A stretch of 64,000 nucleotides of DNA, taken from the NCBI GenBank assembly GCA_018712785.1, contig DVGK01000043.1, forward strand, positions 38,212 through 102,211, read 5' to 3'. A program made the position numbers and the translations under genes. Every line of letters begins with the position of its first letter. The stretch's first letter is position 1. The notes beneath the pieces are model-generated. The model did no database searches, was not told where the DNA came from, and saw nothing but the letters and a program-made list of their open reading frames with translations. Origin of the DNA: Candidatus Choladousia intestinavium (GTDB lineage Bacteria > Bacillota > Clostridia > Lachnospirales > Lachnospiraceae). Below are positions 44,543-52,650 of this stretch, piece after piece.

Positions 44543-45217
44543 CTATTTCTCAATCTCCCTGCTGTTATACAGTTCCTTCATCTGGTCTATGGGTTTTTCC
44601 ATAATCTGCTGGATCAGCTCATCATAATCCCCGTGATGAATCTCTTCCACCCGCTGTCTCAGATGCTCTGAGGCAGGCGCCAGATATTTTCCTGTAAGCC
44701 TCCTGGCCAAAAGCCCTACCATGGGGTGAGAGATCCCTGCGGGACAGCGGACTGAACAGCAGCCGCATCCAATGCAGTCAAAGGACTCTTCCGCGCATTT
44801 TTCAAATTCTCCCCGCTGCGCATAGGCAATATACTGCATAACATTCAGATCCTGGGTACAGGCCTTGGTACAGGCATTACAGCCGATACAGCTGTAGATC
44901 TCCGGATAAAGCTCCATCATGATCCGCTGCTCCGGCCGGATCTTTTCTATATCGTAGCTTCGCTTGTCCGTGGGAAAGAAAGGAATACTCGCCACATACA
45001 TCCCTTCTTCCACCTGGGTCTGACAGGCAAGGCAGGTCTTCAGCTCATTTTTTCCTTTGATTCTGTAGATGGTGGCGCAGGCCCCGCAGAAGCCATGACG
45101 GCAGCCGCATCCCCTCTTCAGAGTATATCCGGCGTACTCCATGGCCGCCATAATAGTCAGATCACCGGGCACGCTGTATTTCTTTCCGAAAAAATATACA
45201 TTTACCATATTTTCCAT
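44543..45217 (-). CDS. Iron-sulfur subunit paired with the fumarate reductase flavoprotein
   Basis: The 224-residue protein resembles a FrdB/TfrB N-terminal part. A plant-type [2Fe-2S] set lies in RGCGCRHGFCGACATIY with a further pair in LKTCLACQ (about 36-70). Two [4Fe-4S] sets follow: CIGCNACTKACTQ (about 110) and CIGCGCCSVRCPAG (about 148). It lacks the HdrB-like CCG domain of methanogen TfrB, whose job may be done by the separate HdrB here. It should pass electrons to the flavoprotein 11 bases downstream. The ATG at 45217 is chosen; one at 45229 directly abuts AAAGG. Confidence 0.88.
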   Translation of the reverse strand: MENMVNVYFFGKKYSVPGDLTIMAAMEYAGYTLKRGCGCRHGFCGACATIYRIKGKNELKTCLACQTQVEEGMYVASIPFFPTDKRSYDIEKIRPEQRIMMELYPEIYSCIGCNACTKACTQDLNVMQYIAYAQRGEFEKCAEESFDCIGCGCCSVRCPAGISHPMVGLLARRLTGKYLAPASEHLRQRVEEIHHGDYDELIQQIMEKPIDQMKELYNSREIEK

Positions 45218-45234
45218 TGTGGACCCCATCCTTT

Positions 45235-46089
45235 CTAATATTCGTCGGGAAGTTCTTCGATCTCATCCCACCGAAACACCGGACCGTCCTTACATACATA
45301 CTTGGATCCGATGTTGCACCGTCCGCATTTTCCCACGCCGCACTTCATCCGAAGTTCCAGGGTGGTGTAGACCTGTTCTCTGGAAAATCCCATCTCCGAC
45401 AAGGCTGCCAGCACGAACTTTATCATAACCGGCGGCCCGCAGACCAGGGCGCTCCGATCCGGTCCGAATCCGATTTCCTGCAGATAGGCGGGGACGAATC
45501 CCACATGCCCCTCCCATCCCTCCTGCTCCTGGTCAATGGTCAGATACACGTTTACATCCGGAGCCTTCATCCAGACTTCCCGGATTTCTTTCAGCTGAAC
45601 CAGGTCATCCGCGGAACGGGACCCGTAAAGAATATCCACCCTGCCATAATTCTCTCTGTTGTCCAGTACATAATTGATCACGGAGCGAAGAGGCGCCAGG
45701 CCGATGCCGCCGGCAATAAACAGAAGATTTTTTCCCTTCAGTTCCCCTTCTACCGGAAAATGATTTCCATAAGGTCCCCGCACCAGAATGGGATCTCCCG
45801 CTTCCATACTGTGAAGCCGTTCTGTAAGGCTTCCGCATTTTTTAATGCTGAATTCCTGGTACTCCCGGTTCGTGGGAGAGGAGGTAATGGAAAACATTCC
45901 CTCGCTGACTCCGGGCACGCAGATCATGGCGCACTGCCCCGGCATATGGTCAAAGAGCTCCCCCCCCTGAGGCGCTTCCACCCGGAAAGTTTTTACGTCC
46001 GGCGTCTCCTGCCGGACCTGCGTAATCCTTCCCGTCATGGGAATCAGCACATCCGTAGTCTGATTCTTTCCGCAATTACATTCATGCAT
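45235..46089 (-). CDS. FlxA-like FAD/NAD(P)-binding oxidoreductase
   Basis: The 284-residue protein has a ferredoxin-reductase-type FAD domain (about 15-105, with GNHFPVEGEL after RGPYG), an NAD(P) domain (LLFIAGGIGLAPLRSVI, about 115-131) and a C-terminal cysteine cluster CGVGKCGRCNIGSKYVC for a [2Fe-2S] centre, as in AsrB, PyrK and FlxA. It is the likely NADH entry point: it would oxidise NADH and hand electrons to the Fe-S proteins and HdrA. It overlaps the upstream Fe-S gene. GGGAGG precedes the ATG at 46089. Confidence 0.87.
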   Translation of the reverse strand: MHECNCGKNQTTDVLIPMTGRITQVRQETPDVKTFRVEAPQGGELFDHMPGQCAMICVPGVSEGMFSITSSPTNREYQEFSIKKCGSLTERLHSMEAGDPILVRGPYGNHFPVEGELKGKNLLFIAGGIGLAPLRSVINYVLDNRENYGRVDILYGSRSADDLVQLKEIREVWMKAPDVNVYLTIDQEQEGWEGHVGFVPAYLQEIGFGPDRSALVCGPPVMIKFVLAALSEMGFSREQVYTTLELRMKCGVGKCGRCNIGSKYVCKDGPVFRWDEIEELPDEY

Positions 46090-47137
46090 TTTTTCCACCT
46101 CCCTCCGGGGCTTCTCCCTGGGAAAATGCCCGGATAACCTTCACAATATTCAGAGACACCGGACATTTCTGCACACACCGCCCGCAGCCTACGCAGGAAT
46201 AAATCCCATCGTAATTGGCCGGATAATATACCAGCTTGTGCATAAATCTCTGCCGGAATCTCTGCATCTGGCTGGTGCGGTTATTCCCGTGGGCCATCAT
46301 GGTAAAGTCTGAGTACATGCAGGAATCCCAGCAGCGGTAGCGTTTCACGCCCTGTCCCGTGTCATAATCCTTAATATCGTAGCATTGACAGGTGGGACAT
46401 ACAAAGGTGCAGGTACCGCAGGCCAGGCAGGGCCGGTAAAGCTCCTCCCATTTTTTGGAATGAAACCGCTCCAGGAGCCGTTCTTCTCCCCACCCTTCCA
46501 AAGAAAGGCCTGCATAGGGAAGCTGCTTTACAATTTCCCGAATCTTTGCCTTTTCTTCTTCCAGAGCTTCCTCCCGGTCTCCGGTTTCCAAAAGCAGCTC
46601 CCGGACAAGCTCCGTAAGAGCTTCCCCCTTTGACGTCAGCGGTTTCCAATACAGTTCCTCCCCCACAGGCCACACCGCCGCATCGCCTTTTGGCTCCGCG
46701 CAGTCAATTCCGAACACGCTGCAGAAGCACGTCTCTTCCGGCTGCGGACAGGCTGAGACAACCAGGGTCCCCCGCTTTCTCCTGGCCTCATAAAAGGAGT
46801 CGTGGGGTTCGGTCAGGAAAACTTTATCCAGGATCTCAAGACCTCTGGCATCACAGGAACGCATTCCGAATACTACAAACTCCTGCTCTTTCAAAGTCTC
46901 AGGCTCCACAGAAAGGCTTCCCCCCTCCTGGCGGCAGGTATAAAGCGTCTCGCACTGGGGAAAGAAAAGATCCTTAGGCGATTTCACTGTTTTGAGCGTC
47001 TCAAGATCTGCCGCCGCCGTTTCTTCCCATGGCGCAAAATTCACCTGTCCCGCTGTCTTTACAGGCAGATATAATTCCCGGCTGCCGGCAATTTTCCGGA
47101 ATAATGCCGGCAGATGTTCCTTCGCAATCTTATACAT
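46082..47137 (-). CDS. FlxB/AsrA-like [4Fe-4S] protein
   Basis: The 351-residue cytosolic protein resembles the AsrA subunit of anaerobic sulfite reductase and FlxB. Cysteine sets include CFCSVFGIDC (about 137), CLACGTCTFVCPTCQCYD (about 237-254) and CVGCGRCVQKCPVSL (about 318). It should link the FAD/NAD subunit to other Fe-S proteins. It ends inside the start of the FlxA-like gene and begins three bases after the next upstream gene's stop. No sulfite reductase gene is present. Confidence 0.82.
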   Translation of the reverse strand: MYKIAKEHLPALFRKIAGSRELYLPVKTAGQVNFAPWEETAAADLETLKTVKSPKDLFFPQCETLYTCRQEGGSLSVEPETLKEQEFVVFGMRSCDARGLEILDKVFLTEPHDSFYEARRKRGTLVVSACPQPEETCFCSVFGIDCAEPKGDAAVWPVGEELYWKPLTSKGEALTELVRELLLETGDREEALEEEKAKIREIVKQLPYAGLSLEGWGEERLLERFHSKKWEELYRPCLACGTCTFVCPTCQCYDIKDYDTGQGVKRYRCWDSCMYSDFTMMAHGNNRTSQMQRFRQRFMHKLVYYPANYDGIYSCVGCGRCVQKCPVSLNIVKVIRAFSQGEAPEGGGKNA

Positions 47138-47140
47138 ACA

Positions 47141-48115
47141 TTATCCCCTTTCTGCCGCCTCTCCCGGCTCTATATCTTCCGGCGCGTAATCCGTAAGCGG
47201 ACACGGCTTCTCTATATCTTCTCCTGCCTGGTATTCGCCATAGAAGCGGTTAATATCCAGAATAAATTTTCTGTTAAAGAGATGCAGCGGAATCCCCTGG
47301 GGACATACCCTGCTGCACTCGCCGCAGTCCGTACATCTTCCGGCCACGTGAAAGGCCCGGATAATATGAAACATCTTTTCTTCAAAAGCGTCTGCATTGG
47401 CTTTCTGCGCGCTGTCGAACTGATTCCCGTCAAATACGCACTTCCTGCAGGAGCAGGCCGGACAGACATTTCTGCAGGCATTGCACCGGATGCATTTTCC
47501 AAGTTCCTCCTTAAAAAAGGCAAACCGTTCCTCCGGGCTCATGGCCTCCAGCTTTTCTACCTCCCCGAACCGGTCCCGGTCCCTGGTATCTGCAGACTCT
47601 CCGATCTTCTCATCGTAAATTCTGTGCTCCTTCCCCCTGCACACATGGCACCGCTCCAGCATAGCAGAGGAGTAGGAACACGTCCTGTCTCCATAGAGGG
47701 TACGGATCTTCAGAATCTCTCCCTCTGAATCCCCTTCCGCCCCTTCGATCCCCAGGATACCCTGAATCCCCTGGCTGCGGATTTTTTCAATGTCCAGTTT
47801 GCCCCGGCAGCCTACACCGATGATGTAGGCCTTCTCCCGTTCAACTCTGTGCTCCTTCAGAAGCTGATTGAAGCTGTATGTATCGCAGGGCTTTAAAAAC
47901 ACCAGGGTCTTTCCCTCCATCCTGGCGGCCTCTATCATATATTTGCTGAGATTGGCTCCGCAGAAGCCGTTATATATAAAATCCTTCAGTTCTTCCTCTG
48001 TTTCAAAGAAAGCCGGCTCCGGATTATAAGGAAGATCTCCCGCCTTCCATCCCAGAATCCTTTTTACCGTTCCCTCCAAAAGCAGCTCCTTTCCCCGTCT
48101 GATCAATTCCTGCAT
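47141..48115 (-). CDS. FlxC-like 4Fe-4S dicluster protein
   Basis: This 324-residue protein has an N-terminal alpha/beta region related to the F420-dehydrogenase beta family (VFLKPCDTYSFNQLL, YIIGVGCRGKLD) and two [4Fe-4S] motifs: CIRCNACRNVCPACSCRKC (about 209-227) and CTDCGECSRVCPQG (about 263-276). Further cysteines (RTCSYSSAML, CHVCRG) could bind another cluster. Position between the FlxD-like and FlxB-like genes, with 13-base overlap on the former, supports a role as an electron-carrying subunit. Confidence 0.8.
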   Translation of the reverse strand: MQELIRRGKELLLEGTVKRILGWKAGDLPYNPEPAFFETEEELKDFIYNGFCGANLSKYMIEAARMEGKTLVFLKPCDTYSFNQLLKEHRVEREKAYIIGVGCRGKLDIEKIRSQGIQGILGIEGAEGDSEGEILKIRTLYGDRTCSYSSAMLERCHVCRGKEHRIYDEKIGESADTRDRDRFGEVEKLEAMSPEERFAFFKEELGKCIRCNACRNVCPACSCRKCVFDGNQFDSAQKANADAFEEKMFHIIRAFHVAGRCTDCGECSRVCPQGIPLHLFNRKFILDINRFYGEYQAGEDIEKPCPLTDYAPEDIEPGEAAERG

Positions 48116-48546
48116 CTTAAATCCCCCAATCGTACGTTTCTGCCAAGGGAGGCAATCTCCTTAACAAACTCATTCATGGTAGCGGAAAACTTCGCTCCTT
48201 CCGCGGCAGATACCCATTCCACCCTGGTTCTTCCTTTTTCCACTCCCAGATAGTCCAGCATGGAAAACAGCAGAGCCATTCTCCTTCTTGTATAGTAATT
48301 TCCAGTGCTGTAGTGGCAGTCTCCCGGATGGCAGCCGCACAGGATCACTCCGTCCGCTCCCTTTTCAAAGGCCCGCAGAATGAACATAGGATTCACCCGG
48401 CAGGAGCAGGGCACACGTATAATCTTTACTTCCGCCGGATAGCTAAGCCGGCTGCTTCCGGCCAGATCCGCCCCGGCATAACTGCACCAGTTGCAGCAAA
48501 AGGCTACAATTTTTGGTCTGAATTCTTTTCCTTCCTCTATCGGCAT
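48103..48546 (-). CDS. MvhD/FlxD-like electron-transfer protein
   Basis: The 147-residue protein is a typical MvhD-family [2Fe-2S] protein: AFCCNWCSYAGADLAGSSR (about 14-32), RVPCSCRVNP and ILCGCHPGDCHYSTGN (about 69-84). MvhD connects a hydrogenase to HdrA in methanogens; the FlxD equivalent links the NADH module to HdrA. Its ATG overlaps the hdrA stop by 10 bases, so stoichiometric production is likely. GGAGGTGG upstream supports the start at 48546. Confidence 0.92.
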   Translation of the reverse strand: MPIEEGKEFRPKIVAFCCNWCSYAGADLAGSSRLSYPAEVKIIRVPCSCRVNPMFILRAFEKGADGVILCGCHPGDCHYSTGNYYTRRRMALLFSMLDYLGVEKGRTRVEWVSAAEGAKFSATMNEFVKEIASLGRNVRLGDLRCRN

Positions 48547-50525
48547 ACCGCATCCACCTCCGCAATAATCTGTCTGTTGGAAAATCCCTGAAGATCCATA
48601 GCTCCTGAGGGGCACGCGACGGTACAGGCCCCGCAGCCCTGGCAGAGCGCTCCATTTACCTGGGCCACCCTTCTGCTTTCCCGGATTCCGTGGTCATTCA
48701 CCACTTTCTCCACATACTGAATCGCTCCGTAAGGACACACATTCTCGCAGGAGGAGCAGCCGTTGCAGAGAAGTTCATCCGCTGCCGCCGTGCAGGGATT
48801 TGTCAGAAGACGGTCTTTTGCCAGCAATCCTACTGCCTTGATGGCCGCCGCGCCTGCCTGGGATACCGTCTCCGGTATGTCCTTGGGCCCCTGGCAGACC
48901 CCCGACAGGAAGATCCCCGCCGTAGGAGATTCCACCGGCCTCAGCTTGGGATGAGCCTCCGTAAGAAAATTATTGGTATCAATGCTGGCCGTCAGCATGG
49001 TGGCAATTTCCCGCACAGAAGGATCCGGCTCGATAGCAGCCGCCAGCACTACCATGTCCGCTTCAATCAGCACCTGCCGGTTATCCAGAAGATCAGACCC
49101 CTGCACCATCAGCTTTCCGTCAGGCCTGGGGATTACCTTTCCCACCTGCCCTTTTATGTAATTGACTCCGTACTCCTCCACGGCTCTCCGGTAGAACTCG
49201 TCAAAGTTCTTTCCCGGCGTCCGGACATCTATATAAAACACCGTAACCTTTACATCCGGATACTTATCCCGGATCAGCATAGCGTGCTTGGCTGTATACA
49301 TACAGCAGATTTTAGAGCAGTAGCTCTTGCCCCGCCTGTCCGCGCACCGGCTTCCCACACACTGAACAAACACTATTTCCTTCGGCGCTTTCCCGTCTGA
49401 AAGCCGCTCCAGGTGCCCTTGGGTAGGACCTGCCGCATTCATAATCCGCTCAAGCTCCAGAGAGGTGATTACATCCGGACTCTGACTGTAATCGTACTCA
49501 TCGTAGGCATCCAGTCTAATCATGTCAAATCCGGTAGCGACTACAATGGCTCCGTATTTTCTGGTAATGATTTCATCCTTCTGTTCATAGTCAATCGCCC
49601 CGGCCTGACATACCTTAGCGCAGACGCCGCATTTCCCTGTCTTAAATTTAATACAGTGTTCCCGGTCAATTACCGGCACATTTGGAATCGCCTGAGCAAA
49701 GGGCGTATAAATGGCGCTTCGGGTGTTCAGTCCTCTGTTAAACTCGCTGGGAGCTTTCCTGGAAGGACATTTCTCCTGACAGAGGCCGCAGCCCGTGCAT
49801 TTGCTCATATCCACGCTCCTGGCCTTTTTGCGGATCTCCACTGTAAAGTTCCCTACAAACCCCGAAACCTTCTCTACCTCACTGTAGGTATATAAGGTAA
49901 TCTTCTCATGTGCCGCTGCGTCTACCATCTTAGGAGTCAGAATGCAGGCGGAACAATCCAGAGTCGGGAAGGTCTTGTCAAGCTGCGCCATCCTGCCGCC
50001 GATGCTGGGTGTCTTTTCCACAAGATCCACCTCATAACCGGCATCCGCAATATCCAGCGCCGTCTGGATGCCTGCGATTCCGCCCCCGATCACCAAAGCC
50101 CTTTTCGTCACCAGACTCTCCCCCGGCTTCAGAGGCGTATCCAGATTTACCTTTGCCACAGCCGCTCTGCCAAGGATGACAGCTTTCTTCGTAGCTTCCT
50201 CCTTATCCTTATGAATCCAGGAACATTGCTCCCGTATATTGGCGATCTCCACCATGTAGGGATTCAGCCCCGCTCTCTCGGCCGTTTTTCTGAAGGTTGC
50301 CTCATGCATCCTTGGGGAACAGGAGCACACTACGATTCCCGTCAGATTTTTCTCTCTGATCGCTTCCGCGATTTTGCTCTGTCCTGCCTCTGAACACATA
50401 TACGGATAATCCTCGGAATGAACGACTCCAGGCTCCACCCGCAGAAGCTCTGCCACTTTCTTCACGTCCACCGTTGCCGCTATATTGCTGCCGCAGTGAC
50501 AGACGAAAACTCCAATTCTCTGCAT
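48537..50525 (-). CDS. hdrA: Heterodisulfide reductase subunit A-like flavoprotein
   Basis: At 662 residues this has the full HdrA layout: an N-terminal cysteine region (FVCHCGSNIA, CSCSPRMHE), the thioredoxin-reductase-like FAD domain (RALVIGGGIAGIQTALDIADAGYEV, about 143-167), [4Fe-4S] sets CTGCGLCQEKCPS and CGVCAKVCQAG, a central CVGSRCADRRGKSYCSKICC, and a C-terminal ferredoxin domain with CNGCSSCENVCPYG and CQGCGACTVACPSG. In methanogens the HdrA FAD is the electron-bifurcating site, sending one electron to ferredoxin and one to HdrBC. No in-frame TGA or selenocysteine is needed. GGAGGTG precedes the ATG. Confidence 0.95.
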   Translation of the reverse strand: MQRIGVFVCHCGSNIAATVDVKKVAELLRVEPGVVHSEDYPYMCSEAGQSKIAEAIREKNLTGIVVCSCSPRMHEATFRKTAERAGLNPYMVEIANIREQCSWIHKDKEEATKKAVILGRAAVAKVNLDTPLKPGESLVTKRALVIGGGIAGIQTALDIADAGYEVDLVEKTPSIGGRMAQLDKTFPTLDCSACILTPKMVDAAAHEKITLYTYSEVEKVSGFVGNFTVEIRKKARSVDMSKCTGCGLCQEKCPSRKAPSEFNRGLNTRSAIYTPFAQAIPNVPVIDREHCIKFKTGKCGVCAKVCQAGAIDYEQKDEIITRKYGAIVVATGFDMIRLDAYDEYDYSQSPDVITSLELERIMNAAGPTQGHLERLSDGKAPKEIVFVQCVGSRCADRRGKSYCSKICCMYTAKHAMLIRDKYPDVKVTVFYIDVRTPGKNFDEFYRRAVEEYGVNYIKGQVGKVIPRPDGKLMVQGSDLLDNRQVLIEADMVVLAAAIEPDPSVREIATMLTASIDTNNFLTEAHPKLRPVESPTAGIFLSGVCQGPKDIPETVSQAGAAAIKAVGLLAKDRLLTNPCTAAADELLCNGCSSCENVCPYGAIQYVEKVVNDHGIRESRRVAQVNGALCQGCGACTVACPSGAMDLQGFSNRQIIAEVDAVCR

Positions 50526-50529
50526 CCTT

Positions 50530-50922
50530 TCACCTCCTGTACCGTCTGAAAGCGCTTACCAGAAGCTGCTGCGGAAGCTCCGGATCCAGAAGGCCCGGTA
50601 TCTCATCCGCCGTGAGATAGTCTCCTCCCTTTTCCCGTTCCACAAGCTGCCTGACCGCATCAATCAAAATGCCCGGTTTCACATCCCTGGGGCATCTCTC
50701 TACACAGGCAAAGCAGGAGAGACATTTCCAGAGGGATCGGCTGGCCGCCAGCTCTTTCACCCGGTCATCCAGCACATAGGACACAAACTGATGAGGCTTA
50801 ATATCCATCTCCTCATAAGCCGGACAGGCTGCGGAGCACTTGCCGCATTTCATACACTTCCTTGGATTCACTCCGCTGATTTCCTGAATGCGTTCCGCTT
50901 GGTTTTTTCTGGTTTTTATCAC
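50530..50922 (-). CDS. hdrC: Heterodisulfide reductase subunit C-like protein
   Basis: The 130-residue protein has two [4Fe-4S] motifs, CMKCGKCSAACPAY (about 16-29) and CLSCFACVERCPRD (about 59-72), as in HdrC. It carries electrons from HdrA to HdrB. The GTG at 50922 overlaps the hdrB stop as GTGA and has AGGAGG seven bases upstream; a longer frame into hdrB is rejected. Length is near the usual HdrC core. Confidence 0.92.
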   Translation of the reverse strand: MIKTRKNQAERIQEISGVNPRKCMKCGKCSAACPAYEEMDIKPHQFVSYVLDDRVKELAASRSLWKCLSCFACVERCPRDVKPGILIDAVRQLVEREKGGDYLTADEIPGLLDPELPQQLLVSAFRRYRR

Positions 50923-51716
50923 TGCCGCACCTCCTCTTTTACCCCAAGGGCTTCCGCCAGAAGCTCTGTGAAATAATATACCGGAAGCTGATTTTTCCCT
51001 CTCTGGTGATTCAGATTGTAGAGACAGAGCGGGCAGGCCGTAATCAGGCAGTCCGCTCCAAAACCGCAGGCGCTGTCCATAATCTTTTCCGAAAGGGAGC
51101 CCGAGAGTTCCTTTTCCTTTAAAGATATATAACCTCCGCAGCACTCATTCCGGTAGGGATAGAGAATCGGCTCCGCCCCCAATGCCCGGATCAGATTCTC
51201 CATCACTGAGGGATTTTCCGGGTCATCAAACTGGAGAACCTCCCCTGGTCTTAAGAGAAGGCATCCGTAATAAGCGCCGATTTTTCTTCCCTTCAAAGGA
51301 CAGACCACCTTCTTCTTCAGCTCCTCAAATCCCACCTGATCTCTTAAAATCTCCAAAAAATGGAGAACCTTTGTCTCACCGGCGTACGGTTCCTCCGGAT
51401 TCATATAACGGTTGGCTGCGTCCCGGATCTCCGGCACATTTTTCATATCATCGTTGACCCGTTTGATCACATGATGACAGGCAGAACAGAGGGTAACCAG
51501 AGCCTGTCCCTGATCCCTGGCCTCTTTCAGAGCCCGAACCGCGGAAAGCTTCGTGGCAATCTCATCCTTTCCCAGGGGATACACACCGCCGCAGCACTGC
51601 CACTGGCGGATCTCTTCCAGCTTAAAGCCCAGAGCCTCGGCAGAGACTCTGGCATAGAGATCCAGCTCCCTGGCCTTATTCTTCAGGGTACATCCCGGAT
51701 AATAGCTGTACTTCAT
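50919..51716 (-). CDS. hdrB: Heterodisulfide reductase subunit B-like protein
   Basis: The 265-residue protein carries two CCG domains: PGCTLKN...QWQCCGG...CSACHHV and YYGC...NECCGGYIS...CPLC. In methanogens these bind two noncubane [4Fe-4S] clusters that split a heterodisulfide. Clostridia lack coenzymes M and B, so here the acceptor differs; fumarate reductase genes in the same run make fumarate the leading idea. It is the first gene of the operon, with a cobalamin riboswitch and terminator in the 430-base leader. GGGAGAG precedes the ATG. Confidence 0.93.
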   Translation of the reverse strand: MKYSYYPGCTLKNKARELDLYARVSAEALGFKLEEIRQWQCCGGVYPLGKDEIATKLSAVRALKEARDQGQALVTLCSACHHVIKRVNDDMKNVPEIRDAANRYMNPEEPYAGETKVLHFLEILRDQVGFEELKKKVVCPLKGRKIGAYYGCLLLRPGEVLQFDDPENPSVMENLIRALGAEPILYPYRNECCGGYISLKEKELSGSLSEKIMDSACGFGADCLITACPLCLYNLNHQRGKNQLPVYYFTELLAEALGVKEEVRQ

Positions 51717-51769
51717 AGAACTCTCCCTTCCTGAATTTAATTGTTATTTTTTTAACAGTTTTATGTATG

Positions 51770-51790
51770 AAAAAACAGCCTTTCGGCTGT
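51770..51790 (-). terminator. Riboswitch-linked intrinsic terminator before hdrB
   Basis: On the minus strand ACAGCC, a GAAA tetraloop and GGCTGT make a tight 6-base stem followed by six T. It lies 200 bases after the cobalamin aptamer and 53 bases before the hdrB ATG, as expected of an expression platform or a leader terminator. Confidence 0.8.
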
Positions 51791-51989
51791 ATTTCAAAAG
51801 TCCATGTAAAAAACTGCATCACATATAAACCGGTCCCTGCCGGCGCTTCCGCAGTCTGCTTCGGCAAGAAAGCCTCACTGCGTCCGCCCGGGGTCTTCCG
51901 GAATCCCCCCTCCGGCTCTCTTATCGAAAACTCTCTTCCCTTCCGCTATACAAGAACCATCTATACACCGCAGATGAAACGTCCTGATA

Positions 51990-52152
51990 CATAAGCAGGT
52001 CTCCTGGCTTAGGTCATCGCCGCCTTTCCCTTCCCACAGGCTCCAAAACAGTCTCGCTCCGGAAGCTGTCCCCCTGCCCGCAGTGGCATAAAAGGAAGCT
52101 CGCATACACAGTGACGGGATCGCTCCGGATTCTCACCGGATTCCCTATTAAT
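51990..52152 (-). promoter_or_regulatory. Cobalamin (B12) riboswitch controlling the hdr-flx-fumarate reductase operon
   Basis: Reading the minus strand, the aptamer core appears in the right order: AGGGAATCCGGTGAGAATCC, then CGTCACTGT, and at the 3' side GCGATGACC followed by AAGCCAGGAGACCTGCTT, the conserved B12-box region. The spacing of about 160 bases fits the class. The next gene on this strand is hdrB, with an intrinsic terminator between. By family rule, adenosylcobalamin or a related form would switch the operon off. The link of this class to an Hdr/fumarate reductase operon is the unusual point. Confidence 0.92.
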
Positions 52153-52223
52153 TCTTTACAGAAACTTATGTATGATTGTCAATTTTGTCATTTTTCTGTC
52201 GTTAAAAAAATAACATTTATGGC

Positions 52224-52252
52224 ATTTTATCATATCTCAAACAATTTTACAA
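52224..52252 (-). promoter_or_regulatory. Likely promoter of the riboswitch-hdr operon
   Basis: TTGTAA (52247-52252) and TAAAAT (52224-52229) are 17 bases apart on the minus strand, about 65 bases before the aptamer core. A second TTGACA at about 52167-52172 lies too close to the aptamer to be the main start. Confidence 0.55.
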
Positions 52253-52271
52253 TCTCTTTTTGGCATATTTT

Positions 52272-52474
52272 TCAGATTCCCGTCGCAAAGGCCAGCCCTG
52301 GCACCAGATACCGGAACGTCATGGCCCGGTTCCCCATGGCAAGTTTCTGGCCAAGCAGCGCCATATTTCCTGTATGGGCATTAGCAAACCTCCCTCCCTG
52401 CAGTTATACGTATAAGTGTCCTGAAAACCGCCGGAAATACACAGCAGTGTCGCTGCCAAAAGAGCATCTGACAT
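52272..52474 (-). pseudogene. Remnant of a DUF1275 (YoaK-like) membrane protein gene
   Basis: From ATG at 52474 the minus strand reads MSDALLAATLLCISGGFQDT then YTYNCREGG; after a one-frame slip near the GGGAGGGAGG run it continues FANAHTGNMALLGQKLAMGN and then a helix ending FATGI at a TGA (52272-52274). GGFxDxYTY, GGxFANAxTGNxxLLG and the following helix are the DUF1275 N-terminal third. The frame break and truncation mark a decayed gene. I see nothing else in 52475-52590. Confidence 0.7.
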
Positions 52475-52593
52475 TTGTGCTTTTTCCAGATCCGGTTATA
52501 CGCATGTATTGTCACAAATTGAACATATCCGACAGATTCTTCCAAGCACGGAAAGCAGCCGTTTCTTTTTTTCAGCTTCTTTATAGATTTTAC

Positions 52594-52622
52594 TTGACAG
52601 TATTCTTATAAAAGCCTATAAT
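52594..52622 (+). promoter_or_regulatory. Consensus promoter of cspA
   Basis: TTGACA (52594-52599) and TATAAT (52617-52622) with a 17-base spacer match the sigma-A consensus exactly on the plus strand. The start would be near 52629, giving a leader of about 130 bases. Confidence 0.88.
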
Positions 52623-52650
52623 AAATTTGCTAAAAGATTTACTGGTTAAT

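Noticed and set aside
48537..50525. Selenocysteine in HdrA or FlxD-like protein
   Set aside because: No in-frame TGA was found and all expected positions are cysteine.
50923..51144. N-terminal extension of hdrC into hdrB
   Set aside because: HdrC homology starts at the GTG at 50922, which has AGGAGG; the extension is hdrB sequence in another frame.
52111..52611. 166-codon plus-strand frame across the riboswitch
   Set aside because: It is the complement of the cobalamin aptamer and the DUF1275 remnant, with no family resemblance.
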